A stretch of DNA of 48,874 bases from assembly GCA_903866825.1 (NCBI GenBank), contig CAIPPE010000101.1, positions 1 through 48,874 of the forward strand, read 5' to 3'. The position numbers and the translations under genes are program-made. Below, in pieces: positions 27,041 through 34,876 of this stretch (its first letter is position 1; the number at the start of each line of letters is the position of its first letter). Source of the DNA: an uncultured Methylococcaceae bacterium. GTDB taxonomy: Bacteria > Pseudomonadota > Gammaproteobacteria > Methylococcales > Methylomonadaceae. Below the pieces are notes generated by a model. That model ran no database searches, was not told where the DNA came from, and was given only the letters and a program-made list of their open reading frames with translations.

Positions 27041-27086
27041 TAAGTCAACCTGACTAATAATTATTTTAAGATTTGGAGTTAAATAA

Positions 27087-27542
27087 ATGTCTTTTATTGT
27101 TAAAAAAGATAACTCACTCATTCCGCAAGTGCTTTCTGCTATTTTAGATGAATGTGTTAATGGAGTGACCTTAGCAGACCCCGACTTTGAAGACGCCCCT
27201 ATTATTTATGCGAACAAAGCCTTCGAACGTTTAACCGGCTACGGTCAACAGGATATTATTGGTCATAACTGTCGATTTTTACAAGGAGAAGATAGAGAAC
27301 AACCCGGTCGTTTTATTATCGCAGAAGCCATGAAAAAACATGAAAGTGTTGAAGTCACGCTACGAAATTATAAGAAGAATGGTGAGTTATTCCATAATCA
27401 TTTAAAAATCACTCCATTATTTGATAACAAACACCGCGTTATCTACTATTTAGGGGTGCAGTATGACATCACAAAACAGGTTGACGCGAATAACGAGATT
27501 AAAGAGTTAAACGCCTTGTTAAATGCCTTAAATGGTTCATAA
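27087..27542 (+). CDS. Short LOV-domain blue-light photoreceptor
   Basis: This 151-residue protein is essentially one LOV (PAS) domain with short helical ends and no attached effector. Residues 59-67, GHNCRFLQG, carry the cysteine (Cys62) that forms the light-induced adduct with flavin. NYKKNGELF and FHNHLKITPL supply the flavin-binding polar residues, and YYLGVQYDIT carries the glutamine that senses the flavin. The length and build match short LOV proteins of Pseudomonas putida. It may dimerise through the C-terminal helix and signal by protein contact. A ribosome-binding site (TTTGGAG) precedes the ATG. Neighbours include SRPBCC, a fatty-acid hydroxylase and a divergent photolyase. Confidence 0.92.
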   Translation: MSFIVKKDNSLIPQVLSAILDECVNGVTLADPDFEDAPIIYANKAFERLTGYGQQDIIGHNCRFLQGEDREQPGRFIIAEAMKKHESVEVTLRNYKKNGELFHNHLKITPLFDNKHRVIYYLGVQYDITKQVDANNEIKELNALLNALNGS

Positions 27543-27584
27543 ACCCCGTGCGATTTGTTTAAAACCAACCCCGAAGTTTTAGCT

Positions 27585-28418
27585 ATGAAACCAACAGAGA
27601 CAATAAGCAATAGTAACGGGATGTTTTTTAATGAAGCATTGTTTGGCCTCGCTATTATTGCCTTTATCGTGCTAATCATTATTGAAAAACGTCACCCCTT
27701 CAGAGAGTTTCCTCAAAAGGTTTTTAAAGAATCCTTTGTAACCAATACCACCGCTTTTTTGGTTAACAATCTCATATTAACCGTCTTAAGAGCCTCTTCG
27801 CTGTTTCTTATAGCGCAGAAGTTTTCCTCTCATGGTTTATTGAGTGGTCTGGACGATGGGCCGATCAAATGGATATTGGCTTTTGCCTTATTTGATTTTG
27901 CGATTTACCTCTGGCATTTTGCCAGTCACAAATATGAATTTTTGTGGCGCTTTCATAAAGTCCACCATAGCGATAAAGGCTTTAATGTCTCTACCGGTTT
28001 CAGGTTTCATGTCTTCGACTTATTACTGGAAATTGTCTACAAATGTGTATTTGTAGTCATTATCGGTGTCAATGCTTATATGGTCCTGTCTATTGAGATT
28101 GTAGAATTATTCTTTATTCTGTTTCATCATGCCAATATTAAAGCCCCTAAAGAAGAGCTGATATCACAGGTATTTATTACTCCAGCCTTACATAGAACGC
28201 ACCATTCCAAGAAGCGGTCTGAGCATGATAGTAATTACGGTATCGTATTTTCAATCTGGGATCGGCTATTTGGAACACGAAAAGAATTAGTGCCTGAACA
28301 GATTGGCCTGGATTTGATTCAGGCCGATAACTTTATTCAACTGTTTTCTTTGGCCTTTATTACCGAAATAAAAGTTAGAAAGATATTAAGCTGGATTCCA
28401 AAAGGCAAAAAAAACTGA
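27585..28418 (+). CDS. Fatty acid hydroxylase/sterol desaturase family membrane protein
   Basis: This protein of about 277 residues has several hydrophobic helices and the three-part histidine pattern of the non-haem di-iron hydroxylase superfamily: HFASH, then RFHKVHHSDKGFN, a further FHHANIK, and HRTHHS. These enzymes hydroxylate or desaturate lipids or carotenoids in the membrane. The ATG at 27585 was preferred; an upstream TTG (27555) and an ATG at 27621 are alternatives because no start has a clear ribosome-binding site. It is placed between the LOV gene and msrP. Its lipid substrate, possibly a membrane lipid adjusted under light stress, is unknown. Confidence 0.83.
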   Translation: MKPTETISNSNGMFFNEALFGLAIIAFIVLIIIEKRHPFREFPQKVFKESFVTNTTAFLVNNLILTVLRASSLFLIAQKFSSHGLLSGLDDGPIKWILAFALFDFAIYLWHFASHKYEFLWRFHKVHHSDKGFNVSTGFRFHVFDLLLEIVYKCVFVVIIGVNAYMVLSIEIVELFFILFHHANIKAPKEELISQVFITPALHRTHHSKKRSEHDSNYGIVFSIWDRLFGTRKELVPEQIGLDLIQADNFIQLFSLAFITEIKVRKILSWIPKGKKN

Positions 28419-28461
28419 TATTCCGTCATTGGGTTATCGCCGTGCTTCTTTAGGTTAAGTC

Positions 28462-29412
28462 ATGATCATTAAAACTCATAAAGACATTCCCGCCAGTGAA
28501 ATTACTGACCCTTTAGTATTTAAACAACGCCGTCAAATTATTAAGGTAATGATGGGGTCACTCGTTGCTGGCGTTTCTTCATCAGCTTTAGCCGAAACTA
28601 AAACCGAATGGAATCATGCCCCCAAAGCAAATACAACGGCTGCACCCTTAATTACGACCTCATCTGAAATAGTTAATAATCATACTAACTACTATGAATT
28701 TACTTTTAATAAGACAGATGCAACACAACTTGCGCAAAGCTTACCGACCGACCCTTGGTCTGTAGAAATTAGTGGTGAAGTTGAAAAACCGGCTGTTTAT
28801 CACTTGGAAGATATGTTAAGCCAGCAATCACTTCAGGAATATATCTACCGTTTTCGCTGTGTTGAAGCCTGGTCTATGGTGGTTCCCTGGATTGGATTTC
28901 CATTAGCGAATTTATTAAAAATGGCTAAACCGTTATCCAGTGCTCAATTTGTTCAGTTTACGTCCATCTACGACCCAAAAACAATGCCCAATCAACGTGA
29001 TAATGCGATGCTGGAATGGCCTTATGTCGAAGGATTACGTATTGATGAAGCCATGCACCCTTTAACTATTCTAGCAACTGGCATGTATGGAGAAAGTATG
29101 CCTAAGCAAAATGGCGCCCCTTTACGTTTAGTCGTGCCCTGGAAATACGGCTTTAAAAGCATCAAAGCCATTGCAAAAATTGAATTAGTCAAAAGACCAC
29201 CTACCACTACCTGGAATAAATTTGCACCCAATGACTATGGGTTCTATTCTAATGTAAATCCCGAAGTCCCCCACCCTCGCTGGAGTCAAAACAGTGAACG
29301 CCAATTAGGCAGTGGCTTTTTTACCCCACGTCGTAAGACTGAACTGTTTAATGGCTATGGAAGCCAGGTCGCATCCTTGTATAGCGATATGGATTTGCGG
29401 CATTTCTTCTAA
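28462..29412 (+). CDS. msrP: Periplasmic methionine sulfoxide reductase, molybdopterin subunit
   Basis: This 316-residue protein is the MsrP (YedY) catalytic subunit that repairs oxidised methionines in periplasmic proteins. A twin-arginine signal (FKQRRQIIKVMMGSLVAG) occupies residues ~25-42. The molybdenum-ligating cysteine is Cys133 in YRFRCVEAWSM, and LVVPWKYGFKSIKAI is the conserved cofactor-binding segment. The length matches the family. The stop overlaps the msrQ start by one base (TAATG), so the two subunits are coupled. It receives electrons from the quinone pool through MsrQ. Confidence 0.95.
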   Translation: MIIKTHKDIPASEITDPLVFKQRRQIIKVMMGSLVAGVSSSALAETKTEWNHAPKANTTAAPLITTSSEIVNNHTNYYEFTFNKTDATQLAQSLPTDPWSVEISGEVEKPAVYHLEDMLSQQSLQEYIYRFRCVEAWSMVVPWIGFPLANLLKMAKPLSSAQFVQFTSIYDPKTMPNQRDNAMLEWPYVEGLRIDEAMHPLTILATGMYGESMPKQNGAPLRLVVPWKYGFKSIKAIAKIELVKRPPTTTWNKFAPNDYGFYSNVNPEVPHPRWSQNSERQLGSGFFTPRRKTELFNGYGSQVASLYSDMDLRHFF

Positions 29413-30134
29413 TGTTTTTTCGTTCGATAAACAGATGGCTGATAATTACTTTAGCATGCTTCTTACCCTTAATAGCTATATCCATCGATATTGCAACTGA
29501 TAATCTGGGTGCCGATCCGATTCAGGCGTTGCATATTCGTTTAGGCGACTGGTCTTTACGTTTTTTATGGCTAACACTAGCCATTACACCACTACAGACC
29601 TTAAGCAAATGGCGTGGTATGACTGCGTACCGGCAAATGTTAGGACTTATAGCCTTCTTTTACGCAACCTTGCATGTATTGGTCTATTTAAGCGTTGATC
29701 ACGGTTTGGACTGGCATCTTATTGCTATTGATATTTTTGAAAGTCCGTATATATGGCTGGGTGTACTGGCTTATATAATCATATTTTCTTTAGCCATCAC
29801 TTCACCCAAATTTGCAAAAAAGTCCCTGGGGAAGAACTGGAAAAAAGTCCACCGCCTTATTTACTTAGCGGCTATTGCTGTCATCATTCATTATTACTGG
29901 CAACTTAAAGGTAATATGGCAGAACCTTTATTTTATTTAATTTTGCTTGCATTATTACTAGGCTTTAGAATTGCAGTTTGGGTTAAAAACCGTCAGTTTA
30001 ATAAAATGATGATTCCAAGCACTAGAAAGATACGGGTAACGACCGTTCCGAAATCGTTAGACATTAAACAGTCAGGCGTACCATCAAAATCTTCTCTTAA
30101 TGAATTAATCATTGAAGAAGTTGATGAGTCATAA
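29412..30134 (+). CDS. msrQ: Haem-binding membrane subunit of MsrPQ
   Basis: This 240-residue inner-membrane protein has about six helices and the ferric-reductase-like pattern of MsrQ (YedZ). FYATLHVLVYLSVDHG and KVHRLIYLAAIAVIIHYYW provide the histidines expected to bind haem, and RLGDWSLRFLWLTLAITP precedes them. It passes electrons from quinones to MsrP. The C-terminal tail of about 40 residues (after WVKNRQFNK) is longer and more polar than usual. The start shares one base with the msrP stop. Confidence 0.93.
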   Translation: MFFRSINRWLIITLACFLPLIAISIDIATDNLGADPIQALHIRLGDWSLRFLWLTLAITPLQTLSKWRGMTAYRQMLGLIAFFYATLHVLVYLSVDHGLDWHLIAIDIFESPYIWLGVLAYIIIFSLAITSPKFAKKSLGKNWKKVHRLIYLAAIAVIIHYYWQLKGNMAEPLFYLILLALLLGFRIAVWVKNRQFNKMMIPSTRKIRVTTVPKSLDIKQSGVPSKSSLNELIIEEVDES

Positions 30135-30157
30135 CCCATATAACTCACGAACTTATT

Positions 30158-31099
30158 ATGATTAAAAAGATTCCAATCGGTATTAGCAGTTGTTTATTGG
30201 GTGAACTGGTTCGTTATGATGGTTCGCACAAGCGGGATGCTTATATCATCGGCACTTTAACGCACTATTTTGACTTTCGACCCTGTTGCCCGGAAGTGGC
30301 TATTGGCTTAGGCATACCCAGACCGACCATCCATTTAGTTAAACTAAATAACGAGATTCGTTGTGTCGGAGTAAAAGATCCCGAATTAGATGTAACTGCC
30401 CGATTAAAAGAATATGCCGTCAGTCAAAAACAGTTTCATGCTGACTTATGTGGCTATATCTTAAAAAAAGATTCTCCTAGTTGTGGCATGGAAAGAGTTA
30501 AAGTTTATTCAGGTAATCACCCGCCTAATCGAGAAGGCTTCGGGATTTATGCGCACATCATGATGCAAAATAATCCACTGCTGCCCGTAGAAGAAGAAGG
30601 TCGTTTAGGTGATCCCGGCTTACGTGAAAACTTTATTCAACGTGTTTATGTCTTGTATCGCTGGAAACAATTACTAACCGAAGGATTGACACCCAAAAAA
30701 TTGATCCATTTTCATGCTCGCCACAAATTGATTATTATGAGTCATGCGGATTATCGGGAAATGGGACAATTATTATCCCGCATTAATAAAGATAATTTAC
30801 TGGAAATAGCGGAACAGTATATTCTGCTTTTAATGACAACCCTTAAATCCATTGTGACTCGTGGTCAACACGTCAATGTCTTGCAACATATTCAAGGCTA
30901 TTTAAAAAAAGAATTAACGTCAGATGATAAAGCCGAACTCTGTGAGCTGATTGAACGTTATCGTAGCGGAGAAATACCTTTGATTGTGCCGTTAACATTG
31001 CTCAAACACCACTTTCGCAAATCCCCGGATACTTATATTGATGAATCATACTATATGTCTCCGTATCCTCAAGAATTGCAGCTCATTAACCAGTTGTAA
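30158..31099 (+). CDS. DUF523/DUF1722 fusion protein (YbgA-like)
   Basis: This 313-residue protein has an N-terminal DUF523 domain with conserved cysteines (GISSCLLGELVRYDG, RPCCPEV, SPSCGMERVKVY) and a C-terminal DUF1722 domain (RHKLIIMSHADYREMG, LLKHHF). The molecular function is unknown. The family is often found beside photolyase genes; in E. coli ybgA is adjacent to phr. Here the photolyase is a few kilobases away and MsrPQ adjoins it, which supports a shared light or UV stress context. The DUF523 cysteines could bind a metal or cluster, which is conjecture. Confidence 0.88.
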   Translation: MIKKIPIGISSCLLGELVRYDGSHKRDAYIIGTLTHYFDFRPCCPEVAIGLGIPRPTIHLVKLNNEIRCVGVKDPELDVTARLKEYAVSQKQFHADLCGYILKKDSPSCGMERVKVYSGNHPPNREGFGIYAHIMMQNNPLLPVEEEGRLGDPGLRENFIQRVYVLYRWKQLLTEGLTPKKLIHFHARHKLIIMSHADYREMGQLLSRINKDNLLEIAEQYILLLMTTLKSIVTRGQHVNVLQHIQGYLKKELTSDDKAELCELIERYRSGEIPLIVPLTLLKHHFRKSPDTYIDESYYMSPYPQELQLINQL

Positions 31100-31125
31100 G
31101 AAAACAATAACTACGTCACAACATC

Positions 31126-31980
31126 ATGGCAAAAATTTTAATTGTTGGCTGTGGATCGATAGGCATGCAACTAGCCAATACTCTGTCGGCTAAAGGACAT
31201 CATGTCATAGGGTTAAAAAGACATCCACCCAGCCATGTAACCAACCGTGTTAATTATTTCACTGCTGACATAACAGTTTCAGATCAACTCAATGATTTAC
31301 CCATTGATTTTGAGATTGTCTATTTTATCGTGTCACCTGATGGTCGTAATGAAGAAAGTTATCGTGCTATTTATGAAACCGGACTCGATAACTTACTGTC
31401 AAGACTTTCGCAGACTGTCTCACCCACCCGTTGGATTTTTGTATCGTCCACTAGTGTTTATGGTCAGACACAAGGCGAATGGGTCGACGAATTATCAAAT
31501 GCACAACCAGCAAACATTACCAGCCAATTAATTAGACAGGCTGAGCAAAGGCTGATGGACTTAAGCGTCCAGAATATCGTCGTGCGTTTTTCTGGTATCT
31601 ATGGCCCGGGTCGTGAGTATTTACTGAGGCTCGCTAGCCAATCGCCTGTTATTCAGCAAGACCCACCCTATTACACTAACCGAATTCATCAGCAAGATTG
31701 TATTGGCGTATTAGTATACTTATCAGAATGTCACTTAGCGGGTATCGGGTTAGAACAATGTTACGTTGCCAGTGATGATGACCCCGCACCGATGTGGGAA
31801 GTGATCTCTTGGTTGGCAGTACAAATGAACTGTCAGCCTCCAAGTATCAAAATGACCGATGATAACCCTGACCTTAATAAACGTTGCAATAATCAACGCT
31901 TAAAATCCCTAGGTTATACTTTTAAATACCCTAATTATAAAAGCGGCTATTTAGAATTACTGATAGATTATGTACAATGA
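31126..31980 (+). CDS. NAD(P)-dependent SDR family oxidoreductase (YeeZ-like)
   Basis: This 284-residue Rossmann protein starts with MAKILIVGCGSIGMQLANTL, the dinucleotide-binding glycine loop, and keeps IFVSSTSVYGQTQGEWVDE and VRFSGIYGPGR as in atypical extended SDRs of the YeeZ group. The usual YxxxK is not evident, so oxidoreductase activity is uncertain and it may simply bind a cofactor. Similar genes accompany DUF523/DUF1722 genes and photolyases in other gammaproteobacteria, as recalled from general knowledge. It starts 26 bp after the DUF1722 gene. Confidence 0.82.
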   Translation: MAKILIVGCGSIGMQLANTLSAKGHHVIGLKRHPPSHVTNRVNYFTADITVSDQLNDLPIDFEIVYFIVSPDGRNEESYRAIYETGLDNLLSRLSQTVSPTRWIFVSSTSVYGQTQGEWVDELSNAQPANITSQLIRQAEQRLMDLSVQNIVVRFSGIYGPGREYLLRLASQSPVIQQDPPYYTNRIHQQDCIGVLVYLSECHLAGIGLEQCYVASDDDPAPMWEVISWLAVQMNCQPPSIKMTDDNPDLNKRCNNQRLKSLGYTFKYPNYKSGYLELLIDYVQ

Positions 31981-32010
31981 AAAGTAAATGCCCCTTTACA
32001 CCCCAGACAA

Positions 32011-32517
32011 ATGAAAAACTATACAACAGGCGAAGTCCACGATTATCTGGATATTTGCATCACCAGTCAGCAATTGACTATGGTTAAAGACGGTAATAAA
32101 GTCCGGCAATACCCCATCTCTACAGCTAAAAATGGACCGGGTGAACTAAGAGGTAGTGAATGTACCCCAAGAGGCTGGCATCAAATCAGAGCAAAAATAG
32201 GCACTGAACAACCCATTAATAGTGTATTTGTCGGCAGACGCCCTACAGGAGAAATTTATACGCCTCAGTTAGGTCAGCAATACTCAGAGCGTGACTGGAT
32301 CCTGACACGGATATTATGGTTAGGAGGTCTGGAACCCCATAAAAACCGTTACGGTAATGTCGACTCGACGTGGCGCTATATATACATCCATGGTAGTCCT
32401 GATGAACTAATGACTGGCACTCCAGAATCTCATGGCTGTGTTCGTGTAAAAGGTGTAGATCTTATTGAGCTATACGACACTGTCAACGTAGGTCACAAGG
32501 TTTTTATCCATGAATAA
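32011..32517 (+). CDS. L,D-transpeptidase (YkuD) family protein without a signal peptide
   Basis: This 168-residue protein carries the YkuD catalytic motif: His124 in YIHGSP, then SHGCVRVKG with Cys143. These enzymes crosslink peptidoglycan or attach lipoproteins in the periplasm. The N-terminus (MKNYTTGEVHDYLDIC) has no signal peptide or membrane span. Either the product acts in the cytoplasm, is exported another way, or an upstream start is missed. I saw no better one in frame. It overlaps truA by 8 bp. Confidence 0.87.
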   Translation: MKNYTTGEVHDYLDICITSQQLTMVKDGNKVRQYPISTAKNGPGELRGSECTPRGWHQIRAKIGTEQPINSVFVGRRPTGEIYTPQLGQQYSERDWILTRILWLGGLEPHKNRYGNVDSTWRYIYIHGSPDELMTGTPESHGCVRVKGVDLIELYDTVNVGHKVFIHE

Positions 32518-33319
32518 AACCCGACTCGTTTTAGGCGTTGAATACGATGGTAGCGGCTTTTTTGGCTGGCAATGGCAAACCCACCATCGCAGCGTTCAAC
32601 AGGTACTTGAACAAGCCTTGTCCAAGATCGCGAATCATCCAGTGAACGTACAATGTGCGGGCAGAACGGATACCGGCGTACATGCCCTTGAGCAGGTGGT
32701 CCATTTTGATACGACAAGCCAACGTGATCTTCATGCCTGGTTGATGGGAGGTAACAGCAATTTACCGGATGATGTCAGAATCACGTGGATTGAAACTGCC
32801 ATTGGAGATTTTCATGCCCGATACAGCGCGATTGCCCGCTTTTATCGCTATATCATTCTTAATCGCCCCATAAAATCAGCCTTATTACGTAACCAGGCTA
32901 CCTGGTGTCGGGTACAACTTGATGAAAAAATAATGCACCAGGCAGCGCAACACTTAATTGGTCATCATGACTTTTCTTCATTTCGCGCCCAAGGTTGTCA
33001 ATCTAAAAGCCCATGCCGAACGATTTACTTTATAGAGGTCTATCGTGAAGAGGATAAAGTGATTATCGACATCTCGGCCAATGCTTTTCTGCATCACATG
33101 GTAAGAAACATAGCGGGGGTTTTGATGGCAATAGGAACAGAAAAACAGCCTGTTGAATGGACTCGTGAACTGCTAGAGGCAAAAGATAGAAAACTGGGTG
33201 GAATTACTGCCCCTCCTGATGGTTTATATCTCGGTGCAGTTTATTATCCAGCGCACTATGGCTTGGTTCGGCATCCGATATTTAATAAATTACCTGCTGA
33301 TGCTCAAAGACATGATTAA
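32510..33319 (+). CDS. truA: tRNA pseudouridine(38-40) synthase
   Basis: This 269-residue enzyme isomerises uridines 38-40 in the tRNA anticodon arm. The catalytic Asp54 lies in CAGRTDTGVHALEQVVHFDT. GVEYDGSGFFGWQ at the start and ISANAFLHHMVRNIAGVL near 200 are diagnostic for TruA. The length is normal. The start overlaps the transpeptidase stop by 8 bp, so the two are probably co-translated. Confidence 0.96.
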   Translation: MNKTRLVLGVEYDGSGFFGWQWQTHHRSVQQVLEQALSKIANHPVNVQCAGRTDTGVHALEQVVHFDTTSQRDLHAWLMGGNSNLPDDVRITWIETAIGDFHARYSAIARFYRYIILNRPIKSALLRNQATWCRVQLDEKIMHQAAQHLIGHHDFSSFRAQGCQSKSPCRTIYFIEVYREEDKVIIDISANAFLHHMVRNIAGVLMAIGTEKQPVEWTRELLEAKDRKLGGITAPPDGLYLGAVYYPAHYGLVRHPIFNKLPADAQRHD

Positions 33320-33412
33320 AATACCTTACCGCACATTAACTCACTCTATTTGCATTTACCCAAATATAAAGTAGATTATCCCTTCATATTCAACACATAT
33401 TAACGACCAAAA

Positions 33413-34219
33413 ATGAATAACTTTTTATCTTTCCAAATTCATGGCGGTGCCGACCATAGTGGTGGTGTTGCAGATAGTGTTTCCAACCTTCTGATTTTTC
33501 TTGAGAAACTATCAGATCACGGACCAGAAACATTCTTTTCATCGATATTGCCCGGTATTGCAAGCCTGGAAAACATCCACCCTTTGCTGGTACATTTCCC
33601 CATTGCTTTTTTAACGAGCTTTTTCATTCTCGATTTAATAGCTACGCTGGCTAAAAATACACTCTGGAGAAAAGCATTCAGCTGGCTTCTGTATCTGGGA
33701 GCACTTTCAGCTATTTTCACTGTAACCGCTGGATTTATAGCCGCTGATACTGTTCCGCATGGTGAAAATGTTCATGAGATCATGGAAAACCATGAACATA
33801 TCGGCGTTTCAATTCTGTCCCTATCTCTTGGATTGGCTGCTTGGCGATTAAAAAGTGGCGGTGTTGTTTATGGTGTGGCGAATGCTATTTTTCTATCACT
33901 CTCCGCATTATTGTTTGGACTGATTGTTCAAGGTGCGGATCTGGGTGGCCTCATGGTCTATCAATACGGTGTTGCTGTTAAATCAACGCAATCAGCTGAT
34001 GCTGCCAATAGCCATCAACATACCCAACCAGAACCGATTGAATCCGAAGATCATCAACATCCGCATGAACATGAGCATGAACACGAGCATGAGCAAACCC
34101 CTGTTGTTCCCGATCCAAAAAATCAGGATAAAAACAACTTAAAGATTACACCCCATCAGGTATCGCCTCCTATAGACCCTGATCATCCAGACCATCACAC
34201 GCATAGCCATACTCATTAA
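33413..34219 (+). CDS. DUF2231 membrane protein with His-rich C-terminal tail
   Basis: This 268-residue protein has the DUF2231 entry motif [21 protein letters not shown] and four hydrophobic helices up to about residue 185. The last ~80 residues are polar and packed with histidines ([14 protein letters not shown], then [12 protein letters not shown]). Some DUF2231 proteins are linked to haem or redox membrane enzymes. The His tail suggests metal binding or storage, for example of zinc, nickel or copper, but no metal can be assigned. It is followed by a convergent terminator-like dyad. Confidence 0.8.
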   Translation: MNNFLSFQIHGGADHSGGVADSVSNLLIFLEKLSDHGPETFFSSILPGIASLENIHPLLVHFPIAFLTSFFILDLIATLAKNTLWRKAFSWLLYLGALSAIFTVTAGFIAADTVPHGENVHEIMENHEHIGVSILSLSLGLAAWRLKSGGVVYGVANAIFLSLSALLFGLIVQGADLGGLMVYQYGVAVKSTQSADAANSHQHTQPEPIESEDHQHPHEHEHEHEHEQTPVVPDPKNQDKNNLKITPHQVSPPIDPDHPDHHTHSHTH

Positions 34220-34260
34220 TCGGATAAGAGCACTCTAATTTATATTGGATCAGTCTACAA

Positions 34261-34295
34261 AGTATTAAAGCAAAAACTGCATTTGCTTTAATACT
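34261..34295. terminator. Perfect 14-bp inverted repeat between convergent genes
   Basis: The arms AGTATTAAAGCAAA (34261-34274) and TTTGCTTTAATACT (34282-34295) are perfectly complementary around a 7-nt loop. The dyad sits between the convergent DUF2231 and zinc-ribbon genes, so a two-way transcription end is the simplest reading, although the stem is A/T-rich and no long T tract follows. Confidence 0.65.
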
Positions 34296-34332
34296 CTGGA
34301 CTTGACCCAAACCAAGACACAATAAATATTAA

Positions 34333-34620
34333 CTACAGCACTGAAACAAGCAGAGCAAAAACGAATGAAATAATCAGAAAAAGGGTAAACATCCCTTTGT
34401 AAGATAACTCATCTTTAAACTGCTTAAATTCTTGCCCTAATGCTGCCTTAATATCATCTGCTTTTATTATTCGTAGACACCAACCACGCAATGAGTGCTG
34501 TTCTTCATAAGCCACTTCCTCAGCAAGTAACGCCTGAATCGTCGGATAAAAATCACCACACTTAGGGCATCTCACATCAAGATCTTTACGCTCATAATCA
34601 CAAGAGGGGCATTTATTCAT
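34333..34620 (-). CDS. Small zinc-ribbon membrane protein
   Basis: This 95-residue protein has an N-terminal zinc ribbon (CPSCDYERKDLDVRCPKCGDFYP, with the four cysteines in CxxC pairs) and a single C-terminal hydrophobic helix (LFLIISFVFALLVSVL). It probably sits in the inner membrane with the ribbon in the cytoplasm. The function is unknown. Short intergenic DNA of 256 bp separates it from the divergent acnB. Confidence 0.78.
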   Translation of the reverse strand: MNKCPSCDYERKDLDVRCPKCGDFYPTIQALLAEEVAYEEQHSLRGWCLRIIKADDIKAALGQEFKQFKDELSYKGMFTLFLIISFVFALLVSVL

Positions 34621-34876
34621 AAGATACTCCTAAATTATTTTGTCTTTTTAACTTTACAATGTCCAATATGAGGCAATCGTTATGCATTTTTTGTTGATAA
34701 TGATGACATGAATGTTATTATTCCAACAAAAGATCTTAACTCACTTAAATTTAACTGCTGAAGTACTGTCGTAATGATTCTATGATAGCAATTTTTAGTC
34801 ACTCCATACATTCTCAGATGATGGGATTTGATTTTTTTCACCGCCACTCACTTTTTTAACCTCTAAGGAGCATCTA

